The notes beneath the pieces are model-generated. The model had not been told where the DNA came from. It searched no databases and was given only the letters and a program-made list of their open reading frames with translations. 64,000 bases of DNA from positions 1 to 64,000 of the forward strand of contig JAWDGP010002610.1 in NCBI GenBank assembly GCA_033675545.1, read 5' to 3'. Below are positions 33,341 to 45,504 of this stretch, in pieces. Origin of the DNA: Elysia crispata (Eukaryota > Mollusca > Gastropoda > Plakobranchidae). The translations under genes were made by a program, and so were the position numbers. Each line of letters starts with the position of its first letter. Position 1 is the stretch's first letter.

Positions 33341-36300
33341 CTCCCTCCGTCTGTCCACCCCTCTTTTAATTCAGTCTGTCTCTCCCTCCGTCTGTCCTCC
33401 CCTCTATTAATTCACTCTGTCTCTCCCTCCGTCTGTCCTCCCCTCTATTAATTCAGTCTGTCTCTCCCTCCGTCTGTCCTCCCCTCTATTAATTCAGTCT
33501 GTCTCTCCCTCCGTCTGTCCATCCCTCTATTAATTCAGTCTGTCTCTCCCTCCGTCTGTCCTCCCCTCTATTAATTCAGTCTGTCTCTCCCTCCGTCTGT
33601 CCATCCCTCTATTAATTCAGTCTGTCTCTCCCTCCGTCTGTCCTCCCCTCTATTAATTCAGTCTGTCTCTCCCTCCGTCTGTCCTCCCCTCTATTAATTC
33701 AGTCTGTCTCTCCCTCCGTCTGTCCTCCCCTCTATTAATTCAGTCTGTCTCTCCCTCCGTCTGTCCTCCCCTCTATTAATTCAGTCTGTCTCTCCCTCCG
33801 TCTGTCCTCCCCTCTATTAATTCAGTCTGTCTCTCCCTCCGTCTGTCCTCCCCTCTATTAATTCAGTCTGTCTCTCCCTCCGTCTGTCCTCTCCTCTATT
33901 AATTCAGTCTGTCTCTCCCTCCGTCTGTCCTCCCCTCTATTAATTCAGTCTGTCTCTCCCTCCGTCTGTCCTCCCCTCTATTAATTCAGTCTGTCTCTCC
34001 CTCCGTCTGTCCTCTCCTCTATTAATTCAGTCTGTCTCTCCCTCCGTCTGTCCATCCCTCTGTTAATTCAGTCTGTCTCTCCCTCCGTCTGTCCTCCCCT
34101 CTATTAATTCAGTCTGTCTCTCCCTCCGTCTGTCCTCCCCTCTATTAATTCACTCTGTCTCTCCCTCCGTCTGTCCACCCCTCTATTAATTCAGTCTGTC
34201 TCTCCCTCCGTCTGTCCTCCCCTCTATTAATTCAGTCTGTCTCTCCCTCCGTCTGTCCTCCCCTCTATTAATTCAGTCTGTCTCTCCCTCCGTCTGTCCT
34301 CTCCTCTATTAATTCAGTCTGTCTCTCCCTCCGTCTGTCCTCCCCTCTATTAATTCAGTCTGTCTCTCCCTCCGTCTGTCCACCCCTCTATTAATTCAGT
34401 CTGTCTCTCCCTCCGTCTGTCCTCCCCTCTATTAATTCAGTCTGTCTCTCCCTCCGTCTGTCCTCCCCTCTATTAATTCAGTCTGTCTCTCCCTCCGTCT
34501 GTCCTCCCCTCTATTAATTCAGTCTGTCTCTCCCTCCGTCTGTCCTCCCCTCTATTAATTCAGTCTGTCTCTCCCTCCGTCTGTCCTCTCCTCTATTAAT
34601 TCAGTCTGTCTCTCCCTCCTTCTGTCCTCTCCTCTATTAATTCAGTCTGTCTCTCCCTCCGTCTGTCCTCTCCTCTATTAATTCAGTCTGTCTCTCCCTC
34701 CGTCTGTCCTCTCCTCTATTAATTCAGTCTGTCTCTCCCTCCGTCTGTCCACCCCTCTATTAATTCAGTCTGTCTCTCCCTCCGTCTGTCCACCCCTCTA
34801 TTAATTCAGTCTGTCTCTCCCTCCGTCTGTCCTCCCCTCTATTAATTCAGTCTGTCTCTCCCTCCGTCTGTCCTCCCCTCTATTAATTCAGTCTGTCTCT
34901 CCCTCCGTCTGTCCTCCCCTCTATTAATTCAGTCTGTCTCTCCCTCCGTCTGTCCTCCCCTCTATTAATTCAGTCTGTCTCTCCCTCCGTCTGTCCTCTC
35001 CTCTATTAATTCAGTCTGTCTCTCCCTCCGTCTGTCCTCCCCTCTATTAATTCAGTCTGTCTCTCCCTCCGTCTGTCCTCTCCTCTATTAATTCAGTCTG
35101 TCTCTCCCTCCGTCTGTCCATCCCTCTATTAATTCAGTCTGTCTCTCCCTCCGTCTGTCCTCTCCTCTATTAATTCAGTCTGTCTCTCCCTCCGTCTGTC
35201 CTCTCCTCTATTAATTCAGTCTGTCTCTCCCTCCGTCTGTCCTCTCCTCTATTAATTCAGTCTGTCTCTCCCTCCGTCTGTCCTCTCCTCTAGTAATTCA
35301 GTCTGTCTCTCCCTCCGTCTGTCCTCTCCTCTATTAATTCAGTCTGTCTCTCCCTCCGTCTGTCCTCTCCTCTATTAATTCAGTCTGTCTCTCCCTCCGT
35401 CTGTCCTCCCCTCTATTAATTCAGTCTGTCTCTCCCTCCGTCTGTCCTCCCCTCTATTAATTCAGTCTGTCTCTCCCTCCTTCTGTCCTCTCCTCTAGTA
35501 ATTCAGTCTGTCTCTCCCTCCGTCTGTCCTCCCCTCTATTAATTCAGTCTGTCTCTCCCTCCGTCTGTCCTCTCCTCTATTAATTCAGTCTGTCTCTCCC
35601 TCCGTCTGTCCTCCCCTCTATTAATTCAGTCTGTCTCTCCCTCCGTCTGTCCTCCCCTCTATTAATTCAGTCTGTCTCTCCCTCCGTCTGTCCTCCCCTC
35701 TATTAATTCAGTCTGTCTCTCCCTCCGTCTGTCCTCCCCTCTATTAATTCAGTCTGTCTCTCCCTCCGTCTGTCCTCTCCTCTATTAATTCAGTCTGTCT
35801 CTCCCTCCGTCTGTCCTCTCCTCTATTAATTCAGTCTGTCTCTCCCTCCGTCTGTCCTCCCCTCTATTAATTCAGTCTGTCTCTCCCTCCGTCTGTCCTC
35901 TTCTCTATTAATTCAGTCTGTCTCTCCCTCCGTCTGTCCTCCCCTCTATTAATTCAGTCTGTCTCTCCCTCCGTCTGTCCTCCCCTCTATTAATTCAGTC
36001 TGTCTCTCCCTCCGTCTGTCCTCCCCTCTATTAATTCAGTCTGTCTCTCCCTCCGTCTGTCCTCCCCTCTATTAATTCAGTCTGTCTCTCCCTCCGTCTG
36101 TCCTCCCCTCTATTAATTCAGTCTGTCTCTCCCTCCGTCTGTCCTCCCCTCTATTAATTCAGTCTGTCTCTCCCTCCGTCTGTCCTCCCCTCTATTAATT
36201 CAGTCTGTCTCTCCCTCCGTCTGTCCTCCCCTCTATTAATTCAGTCTGTCTCTCCCTCCGTCTGTCCTCCCCTCTATTAATTCAGTCTGTCTCTCCCTCC

Positions 36301-38600
36301 GTCTGTCCTCCCCTCTATTAATTCAGTCTGTCTCTCCCTCCGTCTGTCCTGCCCTCTATTAATTCAGTCTGTCTCTCCCTCCGTCTGTCCTCCCCTCTAT
36401 TAATTCAGTCTGTCTCTCCCTCCGTCTGTCCTCCCCTCTATTAATTCAGTCTGTCTCTCCCTCCGTCTGTCCTCTCCTCTATTAATTCAGTCTGTCTCTC
36501 CCTCCGTCTGTCCTCTCCTCTATTAATTCAGTCTGTCTCTCCCTCCGTCTGTCCTCTCCTCTATTAATTCAGTCTGTCTCTCCCTCCGTCTGTCCTCCCC
36601 TCTATTAATTCAGTCTGTCTCTCCCTCCGTCTGTCCTCTCCTCTATTAATTCAGTCTGTCTCTCCCTCCGTCTGTCCTCCCCTCTATTAATTCAGTCTGT
36701 CTCTCCCTCCGTCTGTCCTCCCCTCTATTAATTCAGTCTGTCTCTCCCTCCGTCTGTCCTCCCCTCTATTAATTCAGTCTGTCTCTCCCTCCGTCTGTCC
36801 TCCCCTCTATTAATTCAGTCTGTCTCTCCCTCCGTCTGTCCTCCCCTCTATTAATTCAGTCTGTCTCTCCCTCCGTCTGTCCTCCCCTCTATTAATTCAG
36901 TCTGTCTCTCCCTCCGTCTGTCCACCCTCTATTAATTCAGTCTGTCTCTCCCTCCGTCTGTCCTCCCCTCTATTAATTCAGTCTGTCTCTCCCTCCGTCT
37001 GTCCTCCCCTCTATTAATTCAGTCTGTCTCTCCCTCCGTCTGTCCTCCCCTCTATTAATTCAGTCTGTCTCTCCCTCCGTCTGTCCTCCCCTCTATTAAT
37101 TCAGTCTGTCTCTCCCTCCGTCTGTCCTCTCCTCTATTAATTCAGTCTGTCTCTCCCTCCGTCTGTCCATCCCTCTATTAATTCAGTCTGTCTCTCCCTC
37201 CGTCTGTCCACCCCTCTATTAATTCAGTCTGTCTCTCCCTCCGTCTGTCCTCCCCTCTATTAATTCAGTCTGTCTCTCCCTCCGTCTGTCCTCCCCTCTA
37301 TTAATTCAGTCTGTCTCTCCCTCCGTCTGTCCTCCCCTCTATTAATTCAGTCTGTCTCTCCCTCCGTCTGTCCTCCCCTCTATTAATTCAGTCTGTCTCT
37401 CCCTCCGTCTGTCCTCCCCTCTATTAATTCAGTCTGTCTCTCCCTCCGTCTGTCCTCCCCTCTATTAATTCAGTCTGTCTCTCCCTCCGTCTGTCCTCCC
37501 CTCTATTAATTCAGTCTGTCTCTCCCTCCGTCTGTCCTCCCCTCTATTAATTCAGTCTGTCTCTCCCTCCGTCTGTCCTCCCCTCTATTAATTCAGTCTG
37601 TCTCTCCCTCCGTCTGTCCTCAAATCTATTAATTCACTCTGTCTCTCCCTCCGTCTGTCCTCCCCTCTATTAATTCAGTCTGTCTCTCCCTCCGTCTGTC
37701 CTCTCCTCTATTAATTCAGTCTGTCTCTCCCTCCGTCTGTCCTCTCCTCTATTAATTCAGTCTGTCTCTCCCTCCGTCTGTCCTCCCCTCTATTAAATCA
37801 GTCTGTCTCTCCCTCCGTCTGTCTCCCCCTCTATTAATTCAGTCTGTCTCTCCCTCCGTCTGTCCTCCCCTCTATTAATTCAGTCTGTCTCTCCCTCCGT
37901 CTGTCCTCCCCTCTATTAATTCAGTCTGTCTCTCCCTCCGTCTGTCCTCCCCTCTATTAATTCAGTCTGTCTCTCCCTCCGTCTGTCCTCCCCTCTATTA
38001 ATTCAGTCTGTCTCTCCCTCCGTCTGTCCTCCCCTCTATTAATTCAGTCTGTCTCTCCCTCCGTCTGTCCTCCCCTCTATTAATTCAGTCTGTCTCTCCC
38101 TCCGTCTGTCCTCCCCTCTATTAATTCAGTCTGTCTCTCCCTCCGTCTGTCCTCCCATCTATTAATTCAGTCTGTCTCTCCCTCCGTCTGTCCTCCCCTC
38201 TATTAATTCAGTCTGTCTCTCCCTCCGTCTGTCCTCCCCTCTATTAATTCAGTCTGTCTCTCCCTCCGTCTGTCCTCCCCTCTATTAATTCAGTCTGTCT
38301 CTCCCTCCTTCTGTCCTCCCCTCTATTAATTCAGTCTGTCTCTCCCTCCGTCTGTCCTCCCCTCTATTAATTCAGTCTGTCTCTCCCTCCGTCTGTCCTC
38401 CCCTCTATTAATTCAGTCTGTCTCTCCCTCCGTCTGTCCTCCCCTCTATTAATTCAGTCTGTCTCTCCCTCCGTCTGTCCATCCCTCTATTAATTCAGTC
38501 TGTCTCTCCCTCCGTCTGTCCTCCCCTCTATTAATTCAGTCTGTCTCTCCCTCCGTCTGTCCTCCCCTCTATTAATTCAGTCTGTCTCTCCCTCCGTCTG

Positions 38601-38865
38601 TCCTCTCCTCTCTTAATTAAGTCTGTCTCTCCCTCCGTCTGTCCTCCCCTCTATTAATTCAGTCTGTCTCTCCCTCCGTCTGTCCACCCCTCTATTAATT
38701 CACTCTGTCTCTCCCTCCGTCTGTCCTCCCCTCTATTAATTCAGTCTGTCTCTCCCTCCGTCTGTCCTCCCCTCTATTAATTCACTCTGTCTCTCCCTCC
38801 TTCTGTCCTCCCCTCTATTAATTCAGTCTGTCTCTCCCTCCGTCTGTCCTCCCATCTATTAATTC
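38601..38865 (+). repeat. TTAATTAAG to CCCATC block, copy 1
   Basis: Markers in order are TCTTAATTAA (38,611), TTCACTC followed by a TTC-ending unit (38,781), and CCTCCCATCT (38,848). The same three recur at 42,834, 43,004 and 43,071, each exactly 4,223 bp (103 units) later. Confidence 0.82.
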
Positions 38866-39499
38866 AGTCTGTCTCTCCCTCCGTCTGTCCTCCCCTCTAT
38901 TAATTCACTCTGTCTCTCCCTCCTTCTGTCCTCCCCTCTATTAATTCAGTCTGTCTCTCCCTCCGTCTGTTCTCGTCTCTATTAATTCAGTCTGTCTCTC
39001 CCTCCTTCTGTCCTCCCCTCTATTAATTCAGTCTGTCTCTCCCTCCGTCTGTCCTACCCTCTATTAATTCAGTCTGTCTCTCCCTCCGTCTGTCCTCCCC
39101 TCTATTAATTCAGTCTGTCTCTCCCTCCGTCTGTCCTCCCCTCTATTAATTCAGTCTGTCTCTCCCTCCGTCTGTCCTCCCCTCTATTAATTCAGTCTGT
39201 CTCTCCCTCCGTCTGTCCTCCCCTCTATTAATTCAGTCTGTCTCTCCCTCCGTCTGTCCTCCCCTCTATTAATTCAGTCTGTCTCTCCCTCCGTCTGTCC
39301 TCAAATCTATTAATTCACTCTGTCTCTCCCTCCGTCTGTCCTCCCCTCTATTAATTCAGTCTGTCTCTCCCTCCGTCTGTCCTCCCCTCTATTAATTCAG
39401 TCTGTCTCTCCCTCCGTCTGTCCTCCCCTCTATTAATTCAGTCTGTCTCTCCCTCCGTCTGTCCTCCCCTCTATTAATTCAGTCTGTCTCTCCCTCCGT

Positions 39500-39995
39500 C
39501 TGTCCATCCCTCTATTAATTCAGTCTGTCTCTCCCTCCGTCTGTCCTCCCCTCTATTAATTCAGTCTGTCTCTCCCTCCGTCTGTCCACCCCTCTATTAA
39601 TTCAGTCTGTCTCTCCCTCCGTCTGTCCTCCCCTCTATTAATTCAGTCTGTCTCTCCCTCCGTCTGTCCTCCCCTCTATTAATTCAGTCTGTCTCTCCCT
39701 CCGTCTGTCCTCCCCTCTATTAATTCAGTCTGTCTCTCCCTCCGTCTGTCCATCCCTCTATTAATTCAGTCTGTCTCTCCCTCCGTCTGTCCTCCCCTCT
39801 ATTAATTCAGTCTGTCTCTCCCTCCGTCTGTCCACCCCTCTATTAATTCAGTCTGTCTCTCCCTCCGTCTGTCCTCCCCTCTATTAATTCAGTCTGTCTC
39901 TCCCTCCGTCTGTCCTCCCCTCTATTAATTCAGTCTGTCTCTCCCTCCGTCTGTCCTCCCCTCTATTAATTCAGTCTGTCTCTCCCTCCTTCTGT
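39500..39995 (+). repeat. Six-unit tandem duplication
   Basis: A CATCCC unit, a CTCCCC unit, a CCACCC unit and three CTCCCC units occur in that order starting at 39,504 and again at 39,750, an offset of 246 bp (six units). The CATCCC/CTCCCC/CCACCC triplet returns at 40,201 and 42,210. Confidence 0.8.
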
Positions 39996-40194
39996 CCTCC
40001 CCTCTATTAATTCAGTCTGTCTCTCCCTCCGTCTGTCCTCCCCTCTATTAATTCAGTCTGTCTCTCCCTCCGTCTGTCCTCCCCTCTATTAATTCAGTCT
40101 GTCTCTCCCTCCGTCTGTCCTCCCCTCTATTAATTCAGTCTGTCTCTCCCTCCGTCTGTCCTCTCCTCTATTAATTCAGTCTGTCTCTCCCTCC

Positions 40195-41150
40195 GTCTGT
40201 CCATCCCTCTATTAATTCAGTCTGTCTCTCCCTCCGTCTGTCCTCCCCTCTATTAATTCAGTCTGTCTCTCCCTCCGTCTGTCCACCCCTCTATTAATTC
40301 AGTCTGTCTCTCCCTCCGTCTGTCCTCCCCTCTATTAATTCAGTCTGTCTCTCCCTCCGTCTGTCCTCCCCTCTATTAATTCAGTCTGTCTCTCCCTCCG
40401 TCTGTCCTCCCCTCTATTAATTCAGTCTGTCTCTCCCTCCGTCTGTCCTCCCCTCTATTAATTCAGTCTGTCTCTCCCTCCGTCTGTCCTCCCCTCTATT
40501 AATTCAGTCTGTCTCTCCCTCCGTCTGTCCTCCCCTCTATTAATTCAGTCTGTCTCTCCCTCCGTCTGTCCTCCCTTCTATTAATTCAGTCTGTCTCTCC
40601 CTCCGTCTGTCCTCCCCTCTATTAATTCAGTCTGTCTCTCCCTCCGTCTGTCCTCCCCTCTATTAATTCACTCTGTCTCTCCCTCCGTCTGTCCTCAAAT
40701 CTATTAATTCACTCTGTCTCTCCCTCCGTCTGTCCTCCCCTCTATTAATTCACTCTGTCTCTCCCTCCGTCTGTCCTCCCCTCTATTAATTCAGTCTGTC
40801 TCTCCCTCCGTCTGTCCTCTCCTCTATTAATTCAGTCTGTCTCTCCCTCCGTCTGTCCTCCCCTCTATTAATTCAGTCTGTCTCTCCCTCCGTCTGTCCA
40901 CCCCTCTATTAATTCAGTCTGTCTCTCCCTCCGTCTGTCCTCCCCTCTATTAATTCAGTCTGTCTCTCCCTCCGTCTGTCCTCCCCTCTATTAATTCAGT
41001 CTGTCTCTCCCTCCGTCTGTCCTCCCCTCTATTAATTCAGTCTGTCTCTCCCTCCGTCTGTCCTCCCATCTATTAATTCAGTCTGTCTCTCCCTCCGTCT
41101 GTCCTCCCCTCTATTAATTCACTCTGTCTCTCTCTCCTTCTGTCCTCCCC
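40195..41150 (+). repeat. 49-unit-offset duplicated block, copy 1
   Basis: Five rare markers are CATCCC (40,201), CCACCC (40,283), CCTCAAATC (CAAAT at 40,696), CCTCCCATC (41,062) and a CTCTCTCTCC-TTC junction (41,126). Each recurs exactly 2,009 bp later. The units between them are not all identical (for example one CTCTTAATTAAG unit occurs only in copy 2), so later changes have accumulated. Confidence 0.85.
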
Positions 41151-42203
41151 TGTATTAATTCACTCTGTCTCTCCCTCCGTTTTTTCTCCCCTCTATTAAT
41201 TCACTCTGTCTCTCCCTCCTTCTGTCCTCCCCTCTATTAATTCAGTCTGTCTCTCCCTCCGTCTGTCCTCCCCTCTATTAATTCAGTCTGTCTCTCCCTC
41301 CGTCTGTCCTCCCCTCTATTAATTCAGTCTGTCTCTCCCTCCGTCTGTCCTCCCCTCTATTAATTCAGTCTGTCTCTCCCTCCGTCTGTCCTCCCCTCTA
41401 TTAATTCAGTCTGTCTCTCCCTCCGTCCGTCCATCCCTCTATAAATTCAGTCTGTCTCTCCCTCCGTCTGTCCTCCCCTCTATTAATTCAGTCTGTCTCT
41501 CCCTCCGTCTGTCCTCTCCTCTATTAATTCAGTCTGTCTCTCCCTCCGTCTGTCCTCCCCTCTATTAATTCAGTCTGTCTCTCCCTCCGTCTGTCCTCCC
41601 CTCTATTAATTCAGTCTGTCTCTCCCTCCGTCTGTCCTCCCCTCTATTAATTCAGTCTGTCTCTCCCTCCGTCTGTCCTCCCCTCTATTAATTCAGTCTG
41701 TCTCTCCCTCCGTCTGTCCTCTCCTCTATTAATTCAGTCTGTCTCTCCCTCCGTCTGTCCATCCCTCTATTAATTCAGTCTGTCTCTCCCTCCGTCTGTC
41801 CTCCCCTCTATTAATTCAGTCTGTCTCTCCCTCCGTCTGTCCTCTCCTCTATTAATTCAGTCTGTCTCTCCCTCCGTCTGTCCTCCCCTCTATTAATTCA
41901 GTCTGTCTCTCCCTCCGTCTGTCCTCCCCTCTATTAATTCAGTCTGTCTCTCCCTCCGTCTGTCCTCCTCCTCTATTAATTCAGTCTGTCTCTCCCTCCG
42001 TCTGTCCTCCCCTCTATTAATTCAGTCTGTCTCTCCCTCCGTCTGTCCTCCCCTCTATTAATTCAGTCTGTCTCTCCCTCCGTCTGTCCACCCTCTATTA
42101 ATTCAGTTTGTCTCCCCCCCCGTTCGTCTCCCCCTCTATTAATTCAGTCTGTCTCTCCCTCCGTCTATCCTCCCCTCTATTAATTCAGTCTAAATCTCCC
42201 TCC

Positions 42204-43159
42204 GTCTGTCCATCCCTCTATTAATTCAGTCTGTCTCTCCCTCCGTCTGTCCTCCCCTCTATTAATTCAGTCTGTCTCTCCCTCCGTCTGTCCACCCCTC
42301 TATTAATTCAGTCTGTCTCTCCCTCCGTCTGTCCTCCCCTCTATTAATTCACTCTGTCTCTCCCTCCGTCCCCCCTCCCCTCTATTAATTCACTCTGTCT
42401 CTCCCTCCGTCTGTCCTCCCCTCTATTAATTCAGTCTGTCTCTCCCTCCGTCTGTCCTCCCCTCTATTAATTCAGTCTGTCTCTCCCTCCGTCTGTCCTC
42501 CCCTCTATTAATTCAGTCTGTCTCTCCCTCCGTCTGTCCTCCCCTCTATTAATTCAGTCTGTCTCTCCCTCCGTCTGTCCTCCCCTCTATTAATTCAGTC
42601 TGTCTCTCCCTCCGTCTGTCCTCTCCTCTATTAATTCAGTCTGTCTCTCCCTCCGTCTGTCCTCCCCTCTATTAATTCAGTCTGTCTCTCCCTCCGTCTG
42701 TCCTCAAATCTATTAATTCACTCTGTCTCTCCCTCCGTCTGTCCTCCCTACTATTAATTCACTTTGTCTCTCCCTCCGTCTGTCCTCCCCTCTATTAATT
42801 CACTCTGTCTCTCCCTCCGTCTGTCCTCTCCTCTCTTAATTAAGTCTGTCTCTCCCTCCGTCTGTCCTCCCCTCTATTAATTCAGTCTGTCTCTCCCTCC
42901 GTCTGTCCTCCCCTCTATTAATTCAGTCTGTCTCTCCCTCCGTCTGTCCTCCCCTCTATTAATTCAGTCTGTCTCTCCCTCCGTCTGTCCTCCCCTCTAT
43001 TAATTCACTCTGTCTCTCCCTCCTTCTGTCCTCCCCTCTATTAATTCAGTCTGTCTCTCCCTCCGTCTGTCCTCCCATCTATTAATTCAGTCTGTCTCTC
43101 CCTCCGTCTGTCCTCCCCTCTATTACTTCAGTCTGTCTCTCTCTCCTTCTGTCCTCCCC
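42204..43159 (+). repeat. 49-unit-offset duplicated block, copy 2
   Basis: The five markers lie at 42,210, 42,292, 42,705, 43,071 and 43,135, all 2,009 bp after copy 1. This copy also contains the TTAATTAAG-to-CCCATC block shared at 4,223 bp with 38.6 kb, so it looks like a mosaic of two sources. Confidence 0.85.
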
Positions 43160-43610
43160 TCTATTAATTCAGTCTGTCTCTCCCTCCGTCTGTCCTCCCC
43201 TCTATTAATTCAGTCTGTCTCTCCCTCCTTCTGTCCTCCCCTCTATTAATTCACTCTGTCTCTCCCTCCGTCTGTCCTACCCTCTATTAATTCACTCTGT
43301 CTCTCCCTCCGTCTGTCCTCCCCTCTATTAATTCAGTCTGTCTCTCCCTCCGTCTGTCCTCCCCTCTATTAATTCAGTCTGTTTCTCCCTCCGTCTGTCC
43401 TCCCCTCTATTAATTCAGTCTGTCTCTCCCTCCTTCTGTCCTCCCCTCTATTAATTCAGTCTGTCTCTCCCTCCGTCTGTCCTCCCCTCTATTAATTCAA
43501 TCTGTCTCTCCCTCCGTCTGTCCTCTCCTCTATTAATTCAGTCTGTCTCTCCCTTCTTCTGTCCTCTCCTCTATTAATTCAGTCTGTCTCTCCCTCCGTC
43601 TGTCCTCTCC

Positions 43611-43920
43611 TCTATTAATTCACTCTGTCTCTCCCTCCGTCTGTCCTCCTCTCTATTAATTCAGTCTGTCTCTTCCTCCGTCTGTCCTCTCCTCTATTAA
43701 TTCACTCTGTCTCTCCCTCCGTCTGTCCTCCCCTCTATTAAATCAGTCTTTCTCTCTCTCCGTCTGTCCTCTCCTCTATTAATTCAGTCTGTCTCTCCCT
43801 CCGTCTGTCCTCCATTATTAAATCAGTCTGTCTCTCTCTCCGTCTATCCTCTCCTCTATTTATTCAGTCTGTCTCTCCCTCCGTCTGTTCTTCCCTCTAT
43901 TAATTCAGTCTGTCTCTCCC
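43611..43920 (+). repeat. AAATC / GTTCTTCCC cassette, copy 1
   Basis: Order of linked variants: CAC unit, CCTCCTCTCT (43,645) with CTCTTCCTCC, CAC unit, TTAAATCAG with TCTCTCTCTCC, normal unit, short CCATTATTAAATC with TCTCTCTCC and TCTATCC, TATTTATTCAG, then CTGTTCTTCCC (43,885). Close copies are at 45.5, 55.98 and 58.66 kb. Confidence 0.87.
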
Positions 43921-44319
43921 TCCGTCTGTCCTCCCCTCTATTAATTCAGTCTGTCTCTCCCTCCTTCTGTCCTCCCCTCTATTAATTCAGTCTGTCTCTC
44001 CCTCCGTCTGTCCTCCCCTCTATTAATTCAGTCTGTCTCTCCCTCCGTCTGTCCACCCTCTATTAATTCAGTCTGTCTCTCCCTCCGTCTGTCCTCCCCT
44101 CTATTAATTCAGTCTGTCTCTCCCTCCGTCTGTCCTCCCCTCTATTAATTCAGTCTGTCTCTCCCTCCGTCTGTCCTCCCCTCTATTAATTCAGTCTGTC
44201 TCTCCCTCCGTCTGTCCTCCCCTCTATTAATTCAGTCTGTCTCTCTCTCCGTCTGTCCTCCCCTCTATTAATTCAGTCTGTCTCTCCCTCCGTCTGTCCT
44301 CCCCTCTATTAATTCAGTC

Positions 44320-44530
44320 TGTCTCTCCATCCGTCTGTCCTCTCCTCTCTTAATTCAGTCTGTCTCTCCCTCCGTCTGTCCTCCCCTCTATTAATTCAGT
44401 CTGTCTCTCCCTCCGTCTGTCCTCCCCTCTATTAATTCAGTCTGTCTCTCCCTCCGTCTGTCCTCCCCTCTATTAATTCAGTCTGTCTCTCCATCCGTCT
44501 GTCCTCTCCTCTCTTAATTCAGTCTGTCTC
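44320..44530 (+). repeat. Four-unit tandem duplication
   Basis: A CTCCATCCG unit followed by a unit with CTCTTAATTCAG occurs at 44,327 and 44,491, exactly 164 bp (four units) apart, with ordinary CTCCCC units between. Confidence 0.75.
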
Positions 44531-44564
44531 TCCCTCCGTCTGTCCTCTCCTCTATTAATTCAGT

Positions 44565-44604
44565 CTGTCTCTCGATCCTTCTGAGGATTTGTCTGTCCTC
44601 AAAT
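44565..44604 (+). repeat. Locally disrupted unit with short insertion
   Basis: A unit reads CTCTCGATCC, then TTCTGAGGATTT before GTCTGTCCTCAAATC resumes. About 12 extra bases are present. It is one of the very few non-pyrimidine interruptions in the right half of the window. CTCTCGATCC recurs once, at 53,594, without the insertion. Confidence 0.8.
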
Positions 44605-45504
44605 CTATTAATTCACTCTGTCTCTCCCTCCGTCTGTCCTCCCCTCTATTAATTCACTCTGTCTCTCCCTCCGTCTGTCCTCCCCTCTATTAATTCAGTC
44701 TGTCTCTCCCTCCGTCTGTCCTCTCCTCTATTAATTCAGTCTGTCTCTCCCTCCGTCTGTCCTCCCCTCTATTAATTCAGTCTGTCTCTCCCTCCGTCTG
44801 TCCTCCCCTCTATTAATTCAGTCTGTCTCTCCCTCCTTCTGTCCTCTCCTCTATTAATTCAGTCTGTCTCTCCCTCCGTCTGTCCTCCCCTCTATTAATT
44901 CAGTCTGTCTCTCCCTCCTTCTGTCCTCCCCTCTATTAATTCAGTCTGTCTCTCCCTCCGTCTGTCCTCCCCTCTATTAATTCAGTCTGTCTCTCCCTCC
45001 GTCTGTCCTCTCCTCTATTAATTCAGTCTGTCTCTCCCTCCTTCTGACCTCCCCTCTATTAATTCAGTCTCTCTCTCTCTCCGTCTTTCTCCCCTCTATT
45101 AATTCAGTCTGTCTCTCCCTCCTTCTGTCCTCCCCTCTATTAATTCAGTCTGTCTCTCCCTCCGTCTGTCCTCTCCTCTATTAATTCAGTCTGTCTCTCC
45201 CTCCGTCTGTCCTCCCCTCTATTAATTCAGTCTGTCTCTCCCTCCGTCTGTCCTCCCCTCTATTAATTCAGTCTGTCTCTCCCTCCGTCTGTCCTCCCCT
45301 CTATTAATTCAGTCTGTCTCTCCCTCCGTCTGTCCTCCCCTCTATTAATTCAGTCTGTCTCTCCCTCCGTCTGTCCTCTCCTCTATTAATTCAGTCTGTC
45401 TCTCCCTCCGTCTGTCCTCTCCTCTATTAATTCAGTCTGTCTCTCCCTCCGTCTGTCCTCTCCTCTATTAATTCAGTCTGTCTCTCCCTCCGTCTGTCCT
45501 CTCC

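Larger units (their letters stand above)
31000..43500 (+). repeat. CTCCCC-dominated array domain
   Basis: Most units have C at position 8 (CTCCCC), with long unbroken runs, for example 31,041-31,580 and much of 35,900-38,600. Rarer types sit among them: TCCATCCC, TCCACCCC, CAC for CAG, CCTCAAATC, CCTCCCATC and CTTAATTAAG. The rare types act as positional markers and reveal block duplications. The borders of this domain are gradual, so the coordinates are approximate. Confidence 0.85.
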
